NCBI GenBank assembly: GCA_021786265.1
Contig: JAJYNP010000027.1
Location: 1-39,430 of the forward strand
Direction of reading: 5' to 3'
DNA from: Chloroflexota bacterium
GTDB lineage: Bacteria > Chloroflexota > Limnocylindria > Limnocylindrales > CSP1-4
Length of the DNA stretch: 39,430 nucleotides
Part shown: positions 17,324 through 24,626 of the stretch, piece after piece
Layout: each line of letters begins with the position of its first letter
How positions within the stretch are numbered: position 1 is the stretch's first letter
Notes under the pieces: model-generated
What the model was told of the DNA's origin: nothing
The model's input: only the letters and a program-made list of their open reading frames with translations
The model's database searches: none
Made by a program: the position numbers and the translations under genes

Positions 17324-19235
17324 GGGCCGGCACCTCCGTGGCTCGCGCCGGGACCTCCGTCGCGCGGATGAGGGCGGGCCCCACCTCGGCGATGTCGCCG
17401 ATCAGGCCGAGGTCGGCGTAGTCGAAGATGCGCGCCCGCGGGTCCCGGTTGATGGCGACCACCAGGTCGGCATGCTGCATGCCCGAGATGTGCTGCACCG
17501 CGCCGGAGATCCCGATCGCGAGATAGAGCCGCGGCGTGACGGTCTGCCCCGTCTGCCCGACCTGGCGCTCCCGGGGGGCGAACCCGTCCTCGACTGCCAC
17601 GCGCGACGCGCCGATGTCGGCCCGGGCGCCCAGGCGCGCCCCCAGGTTCCGCGCCAGCGGCCCCAGCAGGGCCTCGAACTCGGCCCGGGAGCGCAGGCCC
17701 CGGCCCCCGGCCACGATGACCTCGGCGTCCCGGAGCGACGAGGCCGCGGCCACCCGCTCGAGCGCGACCAGCTCCAGCCCGATCGACTCCTCGTGCAGCT
17801 CCGGCACGAGGCGGATGATCTCGCCCACTCTGGCCGCGTCCCGCTGCGGCACGCCGAAGACGCCCGGTCGCACGGTGGCCATCTGGGTCGGCGAGGCGCG
17901 GGTCAGGATGGTGGCCATGACGTTCCCGCCCAGGGCCGGCCGGGTCTGCTTGAGGATCGCCACCAGCGACACGCCGCCCCTGGTGTAGTCGCCGATCTCG
18001 AGTTTCGTGCAGTCCGCGGTGAGGCCGCAGTCCGAGGCATAGGCCACGCGGGGCGCGAGCTCCCGCCCCCACGGCGTGGCCCCGAACAGCATCACCTGCG
18101 GTCGGTCCGTGCGCACGGCCCACGCAATCGCCCGCGCCTGGACGCTCGGGACGCCGAGGCCCAGCAGGGGATGCTCCAGCGCGTACACGCGGTCCGCCCC
18201 ATACGCCAGCAGCTCCTGGGGGAGGCCGCCGCGCTCGGCAACCGCCAGCACAGCACCCACCGGCGCTCCCAGTGGCGCGGCAAGCCGGCGCGCGGCGCCC
18301 AGCAGCGCCAGCGAGACCGAGTGGATCCCGTCGCCCGCGCGCTCGGCGTAGACCCAGAACTCGCCCTTGTAGCTGGGCGTTCGGTCGTCCAGCGCGTAAG
18401 GGGCCTCCGCATCCGCCGCCACGTGCCTGGGGCCGCACCGGAAGGCGGTCTCGATGCGGGCGACGAGCTCCTCCACGCTGCCGGCAACCACACAGCTGCG
18501 CGCCTTCCCCTCGTGGGGGGAGAAGAGCTGATAGACCTGGGTACGAGAGCCGCGCAGCCCGATGCGTCCGGGATCCGCCTCCACGGACGCTGCGCTCCAC
18601 TCGTGGATCGCGACCGCGCGGGCCGCGCGGGCGCCGTGGAACGAGCGATACAGCGGCTCGGTGCAGGCAGTGAGCGTCAGCAGCACGGGAAAGCGCCGCG
18701 GCCGCACCGTCTCGGTGCCCTCCGGACCGATGCGCCGCACCTCGAAGGCCGGCCCGAGCTCGGGGCTGTTGACGTAGGCGATCTGCTCGATGCCGAGCTC
18801 TTCGGCGATCTGCGGCGGCACCTGCGCGGTGTCGCCGTCCACGGACTGCATGCCGGCCACGATCACGTACTCGCGGCGGCCGTCGAAGAACTCCCGCTCG
18901 ATGCGCCGGATGGCACAGGCAAGGGAGTAGGCCGTGGCCACGGTGTCGGCCCCCGCAAACCCGCGATCGGTCAGCAGCACGGCCTCCCCGGGGGCGCGTG
19001 CCATGCAGTCGACCAGGACCTCGCGCGCCTGCGGTGGCCCCATCGTCAGGTACACGGTGCGCGATCCCGGGTGGGTCTCCGTGATGCGACGGACGAAGGT
19101 GACCGCGTGGAGGTCGAGCGGGTTCAGGATGCTCTCGAGCATGCCCCGCTTGAGGGTGCCCTTGTCGGTGTCCCAGGCATCCTCCGGGATGTTCGAGACG
19201 TCGGGGACCTGCTTGACGAGGACGATGCAGTGCAT
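17310..19235 (-). CDS. Single-chain electron transfer flavoprotein, beta-alpha fusion
   Basis: A 641-residue protein that joins both ETF subunits. Residues 1 to about 265 are ETF beta (MHCIVLVKQVPDVSN; GFAGADTVATAYSLA; AGMQSVDGDTAQVPPQIAE). From about 270 to 641 is ETF alpha, ending with the FAD-binding RQVGQTGQTVTPRLYLAIG and ISGAVQHISGMQ. ETFs collect electrons from acyl-CoA and other dehydrogenases. The two subunits are usually separate genes (etfB/etfA or fixA/fixB). There is no stop, ribosome site or phase change between the halves. The C-terminus contains a short repeat, RATEVPARATEVPA. The FixC-like partner overlaps downstream. Confidence 0.93.
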   Translation of the reverse strand: MHCIVLVKQVPDVSNIPEDAWDTDKGTLKRGMLESILNPLDLHAVTFVRRITETHPGSRTVYLTMGPPQAREVLVDCMARAPGEAVLLTDRGFAGADTVATAYSLACAIRRIEREFFDGRREYVIVAGMQSVDGDTAQVPPQIAEELGIEQIAYVNSPELGPAFEVRRIGPEGTETVRPRRFPVLLTLTACTEPLYRSFHGARAARAVAIHEWSAASVEADPGRIGLRGSRTQVYQLFSPHEGKARSCVVAGSVEELVARIETAFRCGPRHVAADAEAPYALDDRTPSYKGEFWVYAERAGDGIHSVSLALLGAARRLAAPLGAPVGAVLAVAERGGLPQELLAYGADRVYALEHPLLGLGVPSVQARAIAWAVRTDRPQVMLFGATPWGRELAPRVAYASDCGLTADCTKLEIGDYTRGGVSLVAILKQTRPALGGNVMATILTRASPTQMATVRPGVFGVPQRDAARVGEIIRLVPELHEESIGLELVALERVAAASSLRDAEVIVAGGRGLRSRAEFEALLGPLARNLGARLGARADIGASRVAVEDGFAPRERQVGQTGQTVTPRLYLAIGISGAVQHISGMQHADLVVAINRDPRARIFDYADLGLIGDIAEVGPALIRATEVPARATEVPAHVGD

Positions 19236-19372
19236 GCGCAGCTGGCGAGAGGGGGGGCCGGCGGAGGCGGCGGCCGGAGCCTGGTCAGGATCCGTGCGAC
19301 GGTCGCGCGCCGTGCCGGGCGGGCAGGGCTCGCGCCGTGCAGACCGGTCCGCGCACGAGGCCCAACCCGGTC

Positions 19373-19786
19373 CTACCGGACCCCGGCCGGAACCGGCGCG
19401 GGAGGGAGACCCAGGACCTCGCGGGCTCGCGCATCGTCGTCGACCGTGAAGGCCAGCTGGGTTCTGCCCTTGTGGTGCCCCACGGTCAGGATCCCCGTGA
19501 CGTTGACCCCGGCCGCGGCCAGCCGCTCGGCCAGGTCCGCGATGCTACCCGGACGATCCTCGACCTCCACGTGCAGGGTATCGCCCTCGACGAACGGCAG
19601 GTCCAGGCTCCGCAGCACCTCGCGCGTCCGTGCATCGTTGTCGGTGATGATCCGGGCGCACATCTTGTCACCGGCGCTCGTGCCGACCACATGCTCGACG
19701 TTGACGCCGCCCGTCGCGAGCGCGCGCGTGACGTGGGCGAGCTCGCCCACGCGGTTCTCGAGCTGGATCACGAACGGCCGACCCAC
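19373..19786 (-). CDS. Tandem ACT-domain protein
   Basis: A 137-residue protein made of two ACT domains. The first begins FVIQLENRVGELAHVTRAL and the second LHVEVEDRPGSIADLAERL. Each shows the glycine turn between the first strand and helix where a small ligand, usually an amino acid, binds. No catalytic domain is attached, so it is a stand-alone sensor. GTG 19786 is chosen because AAGGAG lies 6 nt upstream; a longer frame to 19855 adds residues that do not resemble the domain. It precedes the ETF operon by 137 nt on the same strand, but a functional link is not evident. Confidence 0.85.
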   Translation of the reverse strand: MGRPFVIQLENRVGELAHVTRALATGGVNVEHVVGTSAGDKMCARIITDNDARTREVLRSLDLPFVEGDTLHVEVEDRPGSIADLAERLAAAGVNVTGILTVGHHKGRTQLAFTVDDDARAREVLGLPPAPVPAGVR

Positions 19787-19957
19787 GGCTAACTCCTTCC
19801 GCCGCTCACCCACCGGGATCTCCGGCTCCCCTGGCCACGGTTCCCCGCCCGCCATCGACCCAGGGTGGGACCGACATCATGGGAAGGCGCCGACAGCGTG
19901 CCATAGGGTCCCATGACGCAAGTGGTGAGGGCCAGATGACCGTGCGATACTCGCCAC

Positions 19958-20444
19958 ATGGCCCGCAGGGTGTCCCGGCCGACAACCCTCATGCCGGCGC
20001 GGCGGACGGGCCGACCGCAGTTGGCTGAATGGTGCGTAGAGCGCATCATCAGGCTTCCCGGCCAGCCCGCAGGACGAGCTCTACGAGATCCAGACGCTCG
20101 CGCCCGACGGCACCTTCGGCCATGAGACGGCGTTGCAGCTGTACGGCCTGTCGGACCTCCTGCCGCGGACGACACACCTCACGGTCCCGCCCGGCACAGG
20201 CTTCAAGCCGCGGCCCGGCCTCACGATCCACCACATGCGGCTTACCGACGACGAGCGCGTCCTCCGCGACGGCCTGTGGCTCACCTAGCTGCCGGGGACA
20301 CTCCTCGATGCAGCTCGCGCCGGGACGGACCCAGACCAGCTGCTGGCCGCGGCGCATGACGCGCGGGATCGCGCGCTCCTGTCGCCGGCCGCGATCGCCC
20401 GTCTCGCCTCGCGGTACCCGTACTCGATGCTGACCGCCGCGTGA
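19958..20444 (+). pseudogene. Remnant of an AbiEi-type antitoxin
   Basis: From about 20055 to 20444 one frame reads ELYEIQTLAPDGTF, GHETALQLYGLSDLLP, HLTVPPG, then LPGTLLDAARAGTDP, matching the order of AbiEi antitoxin motifs (GHETAL.LHGLSD..P and HLTVP, then T.LLD.A). TAG at 20286-20288 interrupts it in frame just before LPGTLLDAA. Upstream the frame is closed by TAG at 20037. The likely first part, starting ATG 19958 and reaching ERIIRLPG, is in a different phase, implying a frameshift near 20060. GATACT lies 6 nt before ATG 19958. No intact AbiEii toxin follows: the region runs into tRNA-Pro(TGG). Confidence 0.7.
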
Positions 20445-20514
20445 GCGACGACCGTACGTCGCTGCTCGGAGGGCGGCTATGCGAACCAGCTCCGGGGGCC
20501 GGCCGAGATGGTGG

Positions 20515-20589
20515 TGGTCGGGGCGGCGGGATTCGGACCCGCAACCTCGTGCTCCCAAAGCACGTGCGCTACCGTTGCGCCACACCCCG
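20515..20589 (-). tRNA. tRNA-Pro(TGG)
   Basis: A 75-nt cloverleaf on the minus strand. The acceptor CGGGGTG/CGCCCCG (one G-T pair) ends in ACCA with encoded CCA. The D stem is GCGC/GCGC, and the anticodon stem CGTGC/GCACG encloses TTTGGGA with anticodon TGG. The T arm is GCGGG/CCCGC. It shares the acceptor 3' strand and CCA with tRNA-Pro(CGG) at 1892. Decayed toxin-antitoxin genes lie on both sides. Confidence 0.97.
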
Positions 20590-20630
20590 ACGGTCGCTAA
20601 GCGTGAGTTTCGCACAGCAGGGGCAGCCCC

Positions 20631-20636
20631 AGCGTA
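20631..20636 (-). promoter_or_regulatory. Putative -10 box for tRNA-Pro(TGG)
   Basis: TACGCT on the minus strand lies 41 nt before the tRNA 5' end, the same distance as the box of the other tRNA-Pro gene. No clear -35 is seen. Confidence 0.45.
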
Positions 20637-20684
20637 CCTCGTTCCGGCCGAACCTGAGGCCGGAGCCCGGGGCGCAGCGAAATG

Positions 20685-20694
20685 GCGTATACGC
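20685..20694. promoter_or_regulatory. Perfect palindrome upstream of the RHH/PIN pair
   Basis: GCGTATACGC is a perfect 10-bp palindrome 10 nt before the ATG of the small antitoxin-like frame. It overlaps a TATACG/TACGCT -10-like sequence. Autorepressed toxin-antitoxin operons often have such sites, so it is a candidate operator. Confidence 0.4.
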
Positions 20695-20704
20695 TGGCCG
20701 CACG

Positions 20705-20779
20705 ATGCATAGTCTGGAGATGAAGCGCATCCAGGTTTGCATCGTGGATGCCGTCGACGAGCTGGTCTACCGCCGGTGA
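20705..20779 (+). pseudogene. Stub of a ribbon-helix-helix antitoxin
   Basis: A 24-codon frame beginning MHSLEMKRIQVCIVDA and ending DELVYRR. The MKRIQV strand is how many RHH antitoxins begin, but the two following helices are missing, as if deleted internally. Its stop overlaps the GTG of the PIN toxin gene (GTGA), the normal layout for an antitoxin-toxin pair. A complete but tiny protein cannot be excluded. Confidence 0.45.
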
Positions 20780-21170
20780 GGTTCGGCGACACCTCGTTCT
20801 GGGTGGCCTACCGCTTTCGCCGTGACGGGCACCACGAGGCAGCGCTGGCGCTGTGGCCGACCGGTCACAGCCGCTCGCCACGACGAACCTCATCGTCGGC
20901 GAGACGTGGACGTTCCTGCGCCGGAGGGTCGGGCACTCGGAGGCGGTTGGCTTCCTCGACAACATCGAAGCGAGCAGCCGGCTCTCGGTCATCCGGGTGG
21001 ATGCGCGCGCGGCGGAAGCAGCGTGGGCGTGGTTGCGCCGCCACGACGAGTGGGACTACTCGTTCGTCGACGCGACCAACTTCGAGGCCATGTGCCAGGA
21101 GCGCATCGCGGAAGCGCTGGCGTTCGACGGCGACTTCGCTGCCGCGGGCTTCATCGAGGTCCGCCCGTAG
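20776..21170 (+). pseudogene. PIN-domain (VapC-like) toxin, frameshifted
   Basis: The first frame reads RFGDTSFWVAYRFRRDGHHE then AALALW. The continuation, ADRSQPLATTNLIVGETWTF and so on, is one phase away. Losing one G in the run at about 20853-20856 explains both. Across the two frames all four PIN acidic positions are visible: D in GDTSFW, E in VGETWTF, D in YSFVDATNF and D in FDGDFAAAGF. A working protein would be a Mg-dependent ribonuclease of about 130 residues. The break suggests loss of function, unless it is a sequencing error. It follows the antitoxin stub. Confidence 0.75.
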
Positions 21171-21179
21171 CAGATCTGG

Positions 21180-21250
21180 ATGCACGATCGCGACTTCCGA
21201 CGGTTCCGGGAGATCGAGGCCGGCGATCGCCCTGGCAGAGCCCCACGGCG
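21180..21250 (+). pseudogene. Possible fragment of a second PIN-type toxin
   Basis: MHDRDFRRFREIEA resembles the C-terminal DRDFRRF motif of VapC-like PIN proteins. It lies 10 nt after the first PIN gene and has no matching N-terminal part. Only about 15 residues can be compared, so this is tentative. Confidence 0.3.
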
Positions 21251-21254
21251 CGAC

Positions 21255-21980
21255 CTACCCGCCCACCAGGAACGCGACACCCGCCACCACCAGCACCACC
21301 TCGATGAGGGCGACGAACACCCGCTCGGGCAGCCGGTCGAGAATCCGCTTTCCGAAGGCGGAACCTGCGATCATCAGCGGGCCCATGGCAACGCCGATGG
21401 CCAGCGACCGCGCCGTGAGGATCGACGCCTGGCCGTAGGCGATCAGCTTGGTCACGTGCATGACCACGGTGCACAGGGCCTCGGTCCCGATGTAGGCGCC
21501 CTTGACCAGGCCGTAGGCGAGGAAGAACGGCGCCATCAGCGGCCCCACGCTCCCGAGCAGCGCCGAGAGGAAGCTGAAGAGCCCGCCGATCAGGACGAAC
21601 CCGCGCAGCGGAGGCCGCCGGGGCGGGCCAGGGCGGAGGTGCCGCCACGCGACCGTGACGAGCAGGAACGCGCCGAGCAGGCGCGTCAGCGGCGAGAGCG
21701 GCGCAGAGGCGAAGAGGAGCCCGCCGGCGAAGGCGAGTGGCACGGCGCCGAGCGCGAACCAGCCGACCACCGGCAGCTGCAGCTCGCGCCGGTTGAACCA
21801 GGCGCGGCTCCCGTTGCCGATGAGCTGGGCCACCGTCAGGATCGGGATGGCGTCGCGCACCCCGAAGGACGCCACCAGGACCGGCAGCAGCACCGCCGCC
21901 CCGCCGAAGCCGGCGACCGCGGCGAGGGTCGCCGCCACGAAGGACGCCGCGGCCACCAGCAGGAGATCGGGCAGGCTCAC
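21255..21980 (-). CDS. TauE/SafE (TSUP) family sulfite/anion permease
   Basis: A 241-residue membrane protein with about 8 hydrophobic segments. The first repeat has VAGFGGAAVLLPVL and the second SALLGSVGPLMAPFF, the glycine-rich repeated motif of TSUP transporters. These export sulfite, sulfonates or related anions, or import small organic acids; the substrate here is unknown. It starts at GTG 21980, 12 nt after rdgB, and is the last gene of the five-gene operon. It has no clear functional link to nucleotide housekeeping. Confidence 0.88.
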   Translation of the reverse strand: MSLPDLLLVAAASFVAATLAAVAGFGGAAVLLPVLVASFGVRDAIPILTVAQLIGNGSRAWFNRRELQLPVVGWFALGAVPLAFAGGLLFASAPLSPLTRLLGAFLLVTVAWRHLRPGPPRRPPLRGFVLIGGLFSFLSALLGSVGPLMAPFFLAYGLVKGAYIGTEALCTVVMHVTKLIAYGQASILTARSLAIGVAMGPLMIAGSAFGKRILDRLPERVFVALIEVVLVVAGVAFLVGG

Positions 21981-21992
21981 CCTGCGGGCCCG

Positions 21993-22631
21993 TCAGTACC
22001 CGCGGGCCCGCAGGACCCGGCGCATCGCGCGCGCGGCGGCGGCACGGTGCGAGACCCGGTTCTTCTCCCTGGCGGAGTACAGCCCGACCGTCCGGCCGCC
22101 TGGCGGCTCCCATTCCGGCTCGAAGATCGGGTCGTAGCCGAACCCGCCGGTGCCCCGGGGCTCGGTCGCGATGCGACCCTCGAAGGTGCCCCGGCGGACG
22201 ACGACGCCCGACGCTCCCGATGCGCCCGGCCGTCCCGGCGGACGACCGGGCTCCACCAGCGCGAGGACGCACCGGTAACGGGCTCCCCGGCGGGCCGCGG
22301 GCAGCCCCCGCAGCTCGTCGAGCAGCTTCTCGTTGTTCTGCTCGTCGGTCGCACACTCGCCCGCGTAGCGCCGCGTGCGGACCCCGGGCCCGCCTCCGAG
22401 CGCGTCGACCTCCAGCCCGGAATCGTCGGCCAGCGTCGGCAGGCCCGTCCGCTCCGCGTAGAAGCGCGCCTTGAAGCTGGCGTTCGCGTCGAACGTTTCG
22501 CCGTCCTCCGGCGCTTCGTCCGGGACGCCCGCGTCGTCCAGCGACACGAGCCGGGTCGCGGGCAGGTGCAGGAGCTCTCGCAGCTCGGCGAGCTTGTGGG
22601 GAGAACGGGTCGCCACCACGAGGGTGCGCAT
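21993..22631 (-). CDS. rdgB: XTP/dITP diphosphatase (RdgB/HAM1)
   Basis: A 212-residue HAM1-family pyrophosphatase that hydrolyses XTP, ITP and dITP to the monophosphates and so keeps deaminated purines out of nucleic acids. Motifs seen: ATRSPHK at residues 7-13 (phosphate binding), LADDSGLEVDALGG with D69/D70 for Mg and catalysis, GFGYDPIF, and KNRVSHRAAA near the C-terminus. It starts 4 nt after the rph stop, the common rph-rdgB order. Confidence 0.96.
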   Translation of the reverse strand: MRTLVVATRSPHKLAELRELLHLPATRLVSLDDAGVPDEAPEDGETFDANASFKARFYAERTGLPTLADDSGLEVDALGGGPGVRTRRYAGECATDEQNNEKLLDELRGLPAARRGARYRCVLALVEPGRPPGRPGASGASGVVVRRGTFEGRIATEPRGTGGFGYDPIFEPEWEPPGGRTVGLYSAREKNRVSHRAAAARAMRRVLRARGY

Positions 22632-22635
22632 CGGC

Positions 22636-23367
22636 TCAGGGCCTGGCCTGGGCGAGCGCCTCCGCCTGGGCCGCGAAGAGCGCGCGCAGGCCGTCGTCCG
22701 CGAGCGCGAGCAGCGTCGCCATCGAGGCCCGGTCGAACGGCTTCCCCTCGGCGGTCCCCTGCACCTCGACGTAGGTGCCCGCGTCGGTGCCGACGACGTT
22801 GAAGTCCACCTCGGCGTGCGAGTCCTCCTCGTAGTCGAGGTCGAGCACCGGGCGCCCTTCCACGATCCCGACGCTCACCGCGGCGACCCGTCCGCTGAGC
22901 GCCCCCTCCAGCCCCCGGCTGCGCAGGGCCAGGACCAGCGCCACGTATCCACCCGTGATCGACGCGGTCCGCGTGCCCCCGTCCGCCTGCAGCACGTCAC
23001 AGTCGATCGACACCGATCGCTCCCCGAGCTTCGAGAGGTCGACCACGCCCCGCAGCGAGCGACCGATCAGCCGCTGGATCTCCTGGGTGCGGCCGCCCTG
23101 CCGGCCCTTCACCGCCTCGCGCGGCGTCCGCTCGGCGGTGGCGCGGGGGAGCATCGAATACTCGGCCGTCACCCAGCCGAGCCCCTTGCCCCGCAGGTGG
23201 GGCGCGGTGCGATCCTCCACCGTCGCGGCACACACCACGTGGGTGTCGCCGACGCGGATGAGGCACGACCCCTCCGCCCACTTCTGCACGCCCAGCTGCA
23301 GCGCGACGGGCCGCAGCTGGCCGGGCAGCCGGCCGTCGTGACGATACGGCGCGGCGCCGATGCTCAT
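22636..23367 (-). CDS. rph: Ribonuclease PH
   Basis: A 243-residue phosphate-dependent 3'-5' exoribonuclease that trims tRNA 3' ends. Motifs seen include [64 protein letters not shown] and [20 protein letters not shown] 23367 overlaps the mazG stop as ATGA and has GGAGGA 7 nt upstream. Both tRNA genes in this window already encode CCA, so trimming must stop at that point. The length matches the family. Confidence 0.96.
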   Translation of the reverse strand: MSIGAAPYRHDGRLPGQLRPVALQLGVQKWAEGSCLIRVGDTHVVCAATVEDRTAPHLRGKGLGWVTAEYSMLPRATAERTPREAVKGRQGGRTQEIQRLIGRSLRGVVDLSKLGERSVSIDCDVLQADGGTRTASITGGYVALVLALRSRGLEGALSGRVAAVSVGIVEGRPVLDLDYEEDSHAEVDFNVVGTDAGTYVEVQGTAEGKPFDRASMATLLALADDGLRALFAAQAEALAQARP

Positions 23368-24611
23368 GCGTGTTCCTCCCCGCTTCCGGTCGTGCGCTCG
23401 ACGGCCTTGGCTCGATCCCAGAGCTCGTCGAGCTCCTCGAAGGTCATGGTATCGAGGGCGCGGCCACGCTCCTCCGCGAACCGCTCGACGAGGGCGAAAC
23501 GGCGCGCGAACTTGGCGTTGCCGGCACGGAGGGCAGACTCCGCGTCGACGCCGAGCTTGCGCCCCAGGTTCACCAGCACCAGCAGCAGGTCCCCGAACTC
23601 CTCGGTGCGCTCGGCATCGGTCCGCGCCTCCAGCAGCTCCACGGCTTCTTCCTCGAGCTTCTCGATGACGCCCTCGACGTCGGGCCAGTCGTAGCCGAGG
23701 GCCGATGCGCGCCCCTGCATCTCCTGGGAGTACGCGAGGGCCGGCAGCGAGCGAGCGAGTCCGGCGAACGCGGCGGGGAGGGTCGGGGTCGCGCGCGGCT
23801 CGCCGCCACGCGACGCACGCTCGGCGGCCTTGATGCGTTCCCAGTTCTGGATCACGTCCCCGGCGGTGGCGGCCTGCGCGTCGGCGAACACGTGAGGATG
23901 GCGCCGCACGATCTTGGCCCCGATGTGCCGGTAGACGTCGTCGAGGTCGAAGAGCCCCGCCTCGGCGGCGATCTGTGCATGGAGCACGATCTGGAGGAGC
24001 AGGTCGCCGAGCTCGCCGGCCAGGTCGGGCGTGGCGCCATGCTCCAGCGCGTCGTAGACCTCGTACGCCTCTTCGAGAAGGAACGGGCGCAGCGACCGGT
24101 GGTCCTGCTCGCGGTCCCAGGGGCAACCGCCCGGGGCGCGCAGTCGGGCCGCGATCCAGGGCAGGCCGTGGGGGCTGGCCACGTTCGCCAGTGGGTCGAG
24201 CGCCGGCAGCAGGTGGGGACCCGATGCGAGGGACGCCGCGTCGAGCGCGCCGATGGTGGAGTCTGGCGCGCCTCCGAGCCCGAGGACGGGATGGGCGGCG
24301 GGATACAGGGCGGTCAGCACGGCGACCGGCGAGGCACCGTACCCGGCTCTCCCGGGCAGGACCGCGGGCTCGAACGCCGGATCGTCGGCGGAGGGTCGGC
24401 CCGCGGGTACGGGCAGCACCGGAGCGTCGCCGGGAGGTCCGGCGGTCCCGACCGAGTCCCCCGGGGCGGCCTCCGGGTCCGGCAGGAGGAGCAGCGGCCA
24501 GGACGGGTCGAACGCGCGCCGGGCGAGCGCCGCGACACCGACGAGTTGCACGCCGTCCGAGGGGCGGAGCCCGTGCCGCTCGGACGCCTCGGCGAGGATC
24601 GCATCGATCAT
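23364..24611 (-). CDS. mazG: MazG nucleoside triphosphate pyrophosphohydrolase with degenerate N-terminal domain
   Basis: A 415-residue protein. Residues 155-260 form MazG domain 1: [31 protein letters not shown] and [15 protein letters not shown], with the metal-binding acidic residues E180, E181, E200 and D203. A second MazG domain lies at about 320-400 ([17 protein letters not shown]). It hydrolyses NTPs and dNTPs to monophosphates. The first 150 residues look like the C-terminal half of the tetrapyrrole-methylase domain fused to MazG in YabN-type proteins ([17 protein letters not shown]), but without the SAM-binding half. ATG 24611 has GGAG 7 nt upstream. It overlaps rph. Confidence 0.93.
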   Translation of the reverse strand: MIDAILAEASERHGLRPSDGVQLVGVAALARRAFDPSWPLLLLPDPEAAPGDSVGTAGPPGDAPVLPVPAGRPSADDPAFEPAVLPGRAGYGASPVAVLTALYPAAHPVLGLGGAPDSTIGALDAASLASGPHLLPALDPLANVASPHGLPWIAARLRAPGGCPWDREQDHRSLRPFLLEEAYEVYDALEHGATPDLAGELGDLLLQIVLHAQIAAEAGLFDLDDVYRHIGAKIVRRHPHVFADAQAATAGDVIQNWERIKAAERASRGGEPRATPTLPAAFAGLARSLPALAYSQEMQGRASALGYDWPDVEGVIEKLEEEAVELLEARTDAERTEEFGDLLLVLVNLGRKLGVDAESALRAGNAKFARRFALVERFAEERGRALDTMTFEELDELWDRAKAVERTTGSGEEHA

Positions 24612-24626
24612 CGTTCGCTCCGTGCC

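Noticed and set aside
19866..19913. Inverted repeat TGGGACC/GGTCCCA upstream of the ACT gene
   Set aside because: The arms are only 7 bp and 34 nt apart in GC-rich DNA; chance cannot be excluded and no regulator is suggested.
17205..19916. A 903-codon plus-strand open frame opposite the ETF fusion
   Set aside because: It is the antisense of a clearly recognised ETF gene, and its composition is typical of shadow frames.
20705..21170. Treating the RHH/PIN pair as an intact VapBC module
   Set aside because: The antitoxin lacks its helices and the toxin changes frame, so both are probably inactive unless the sequence is wrong.
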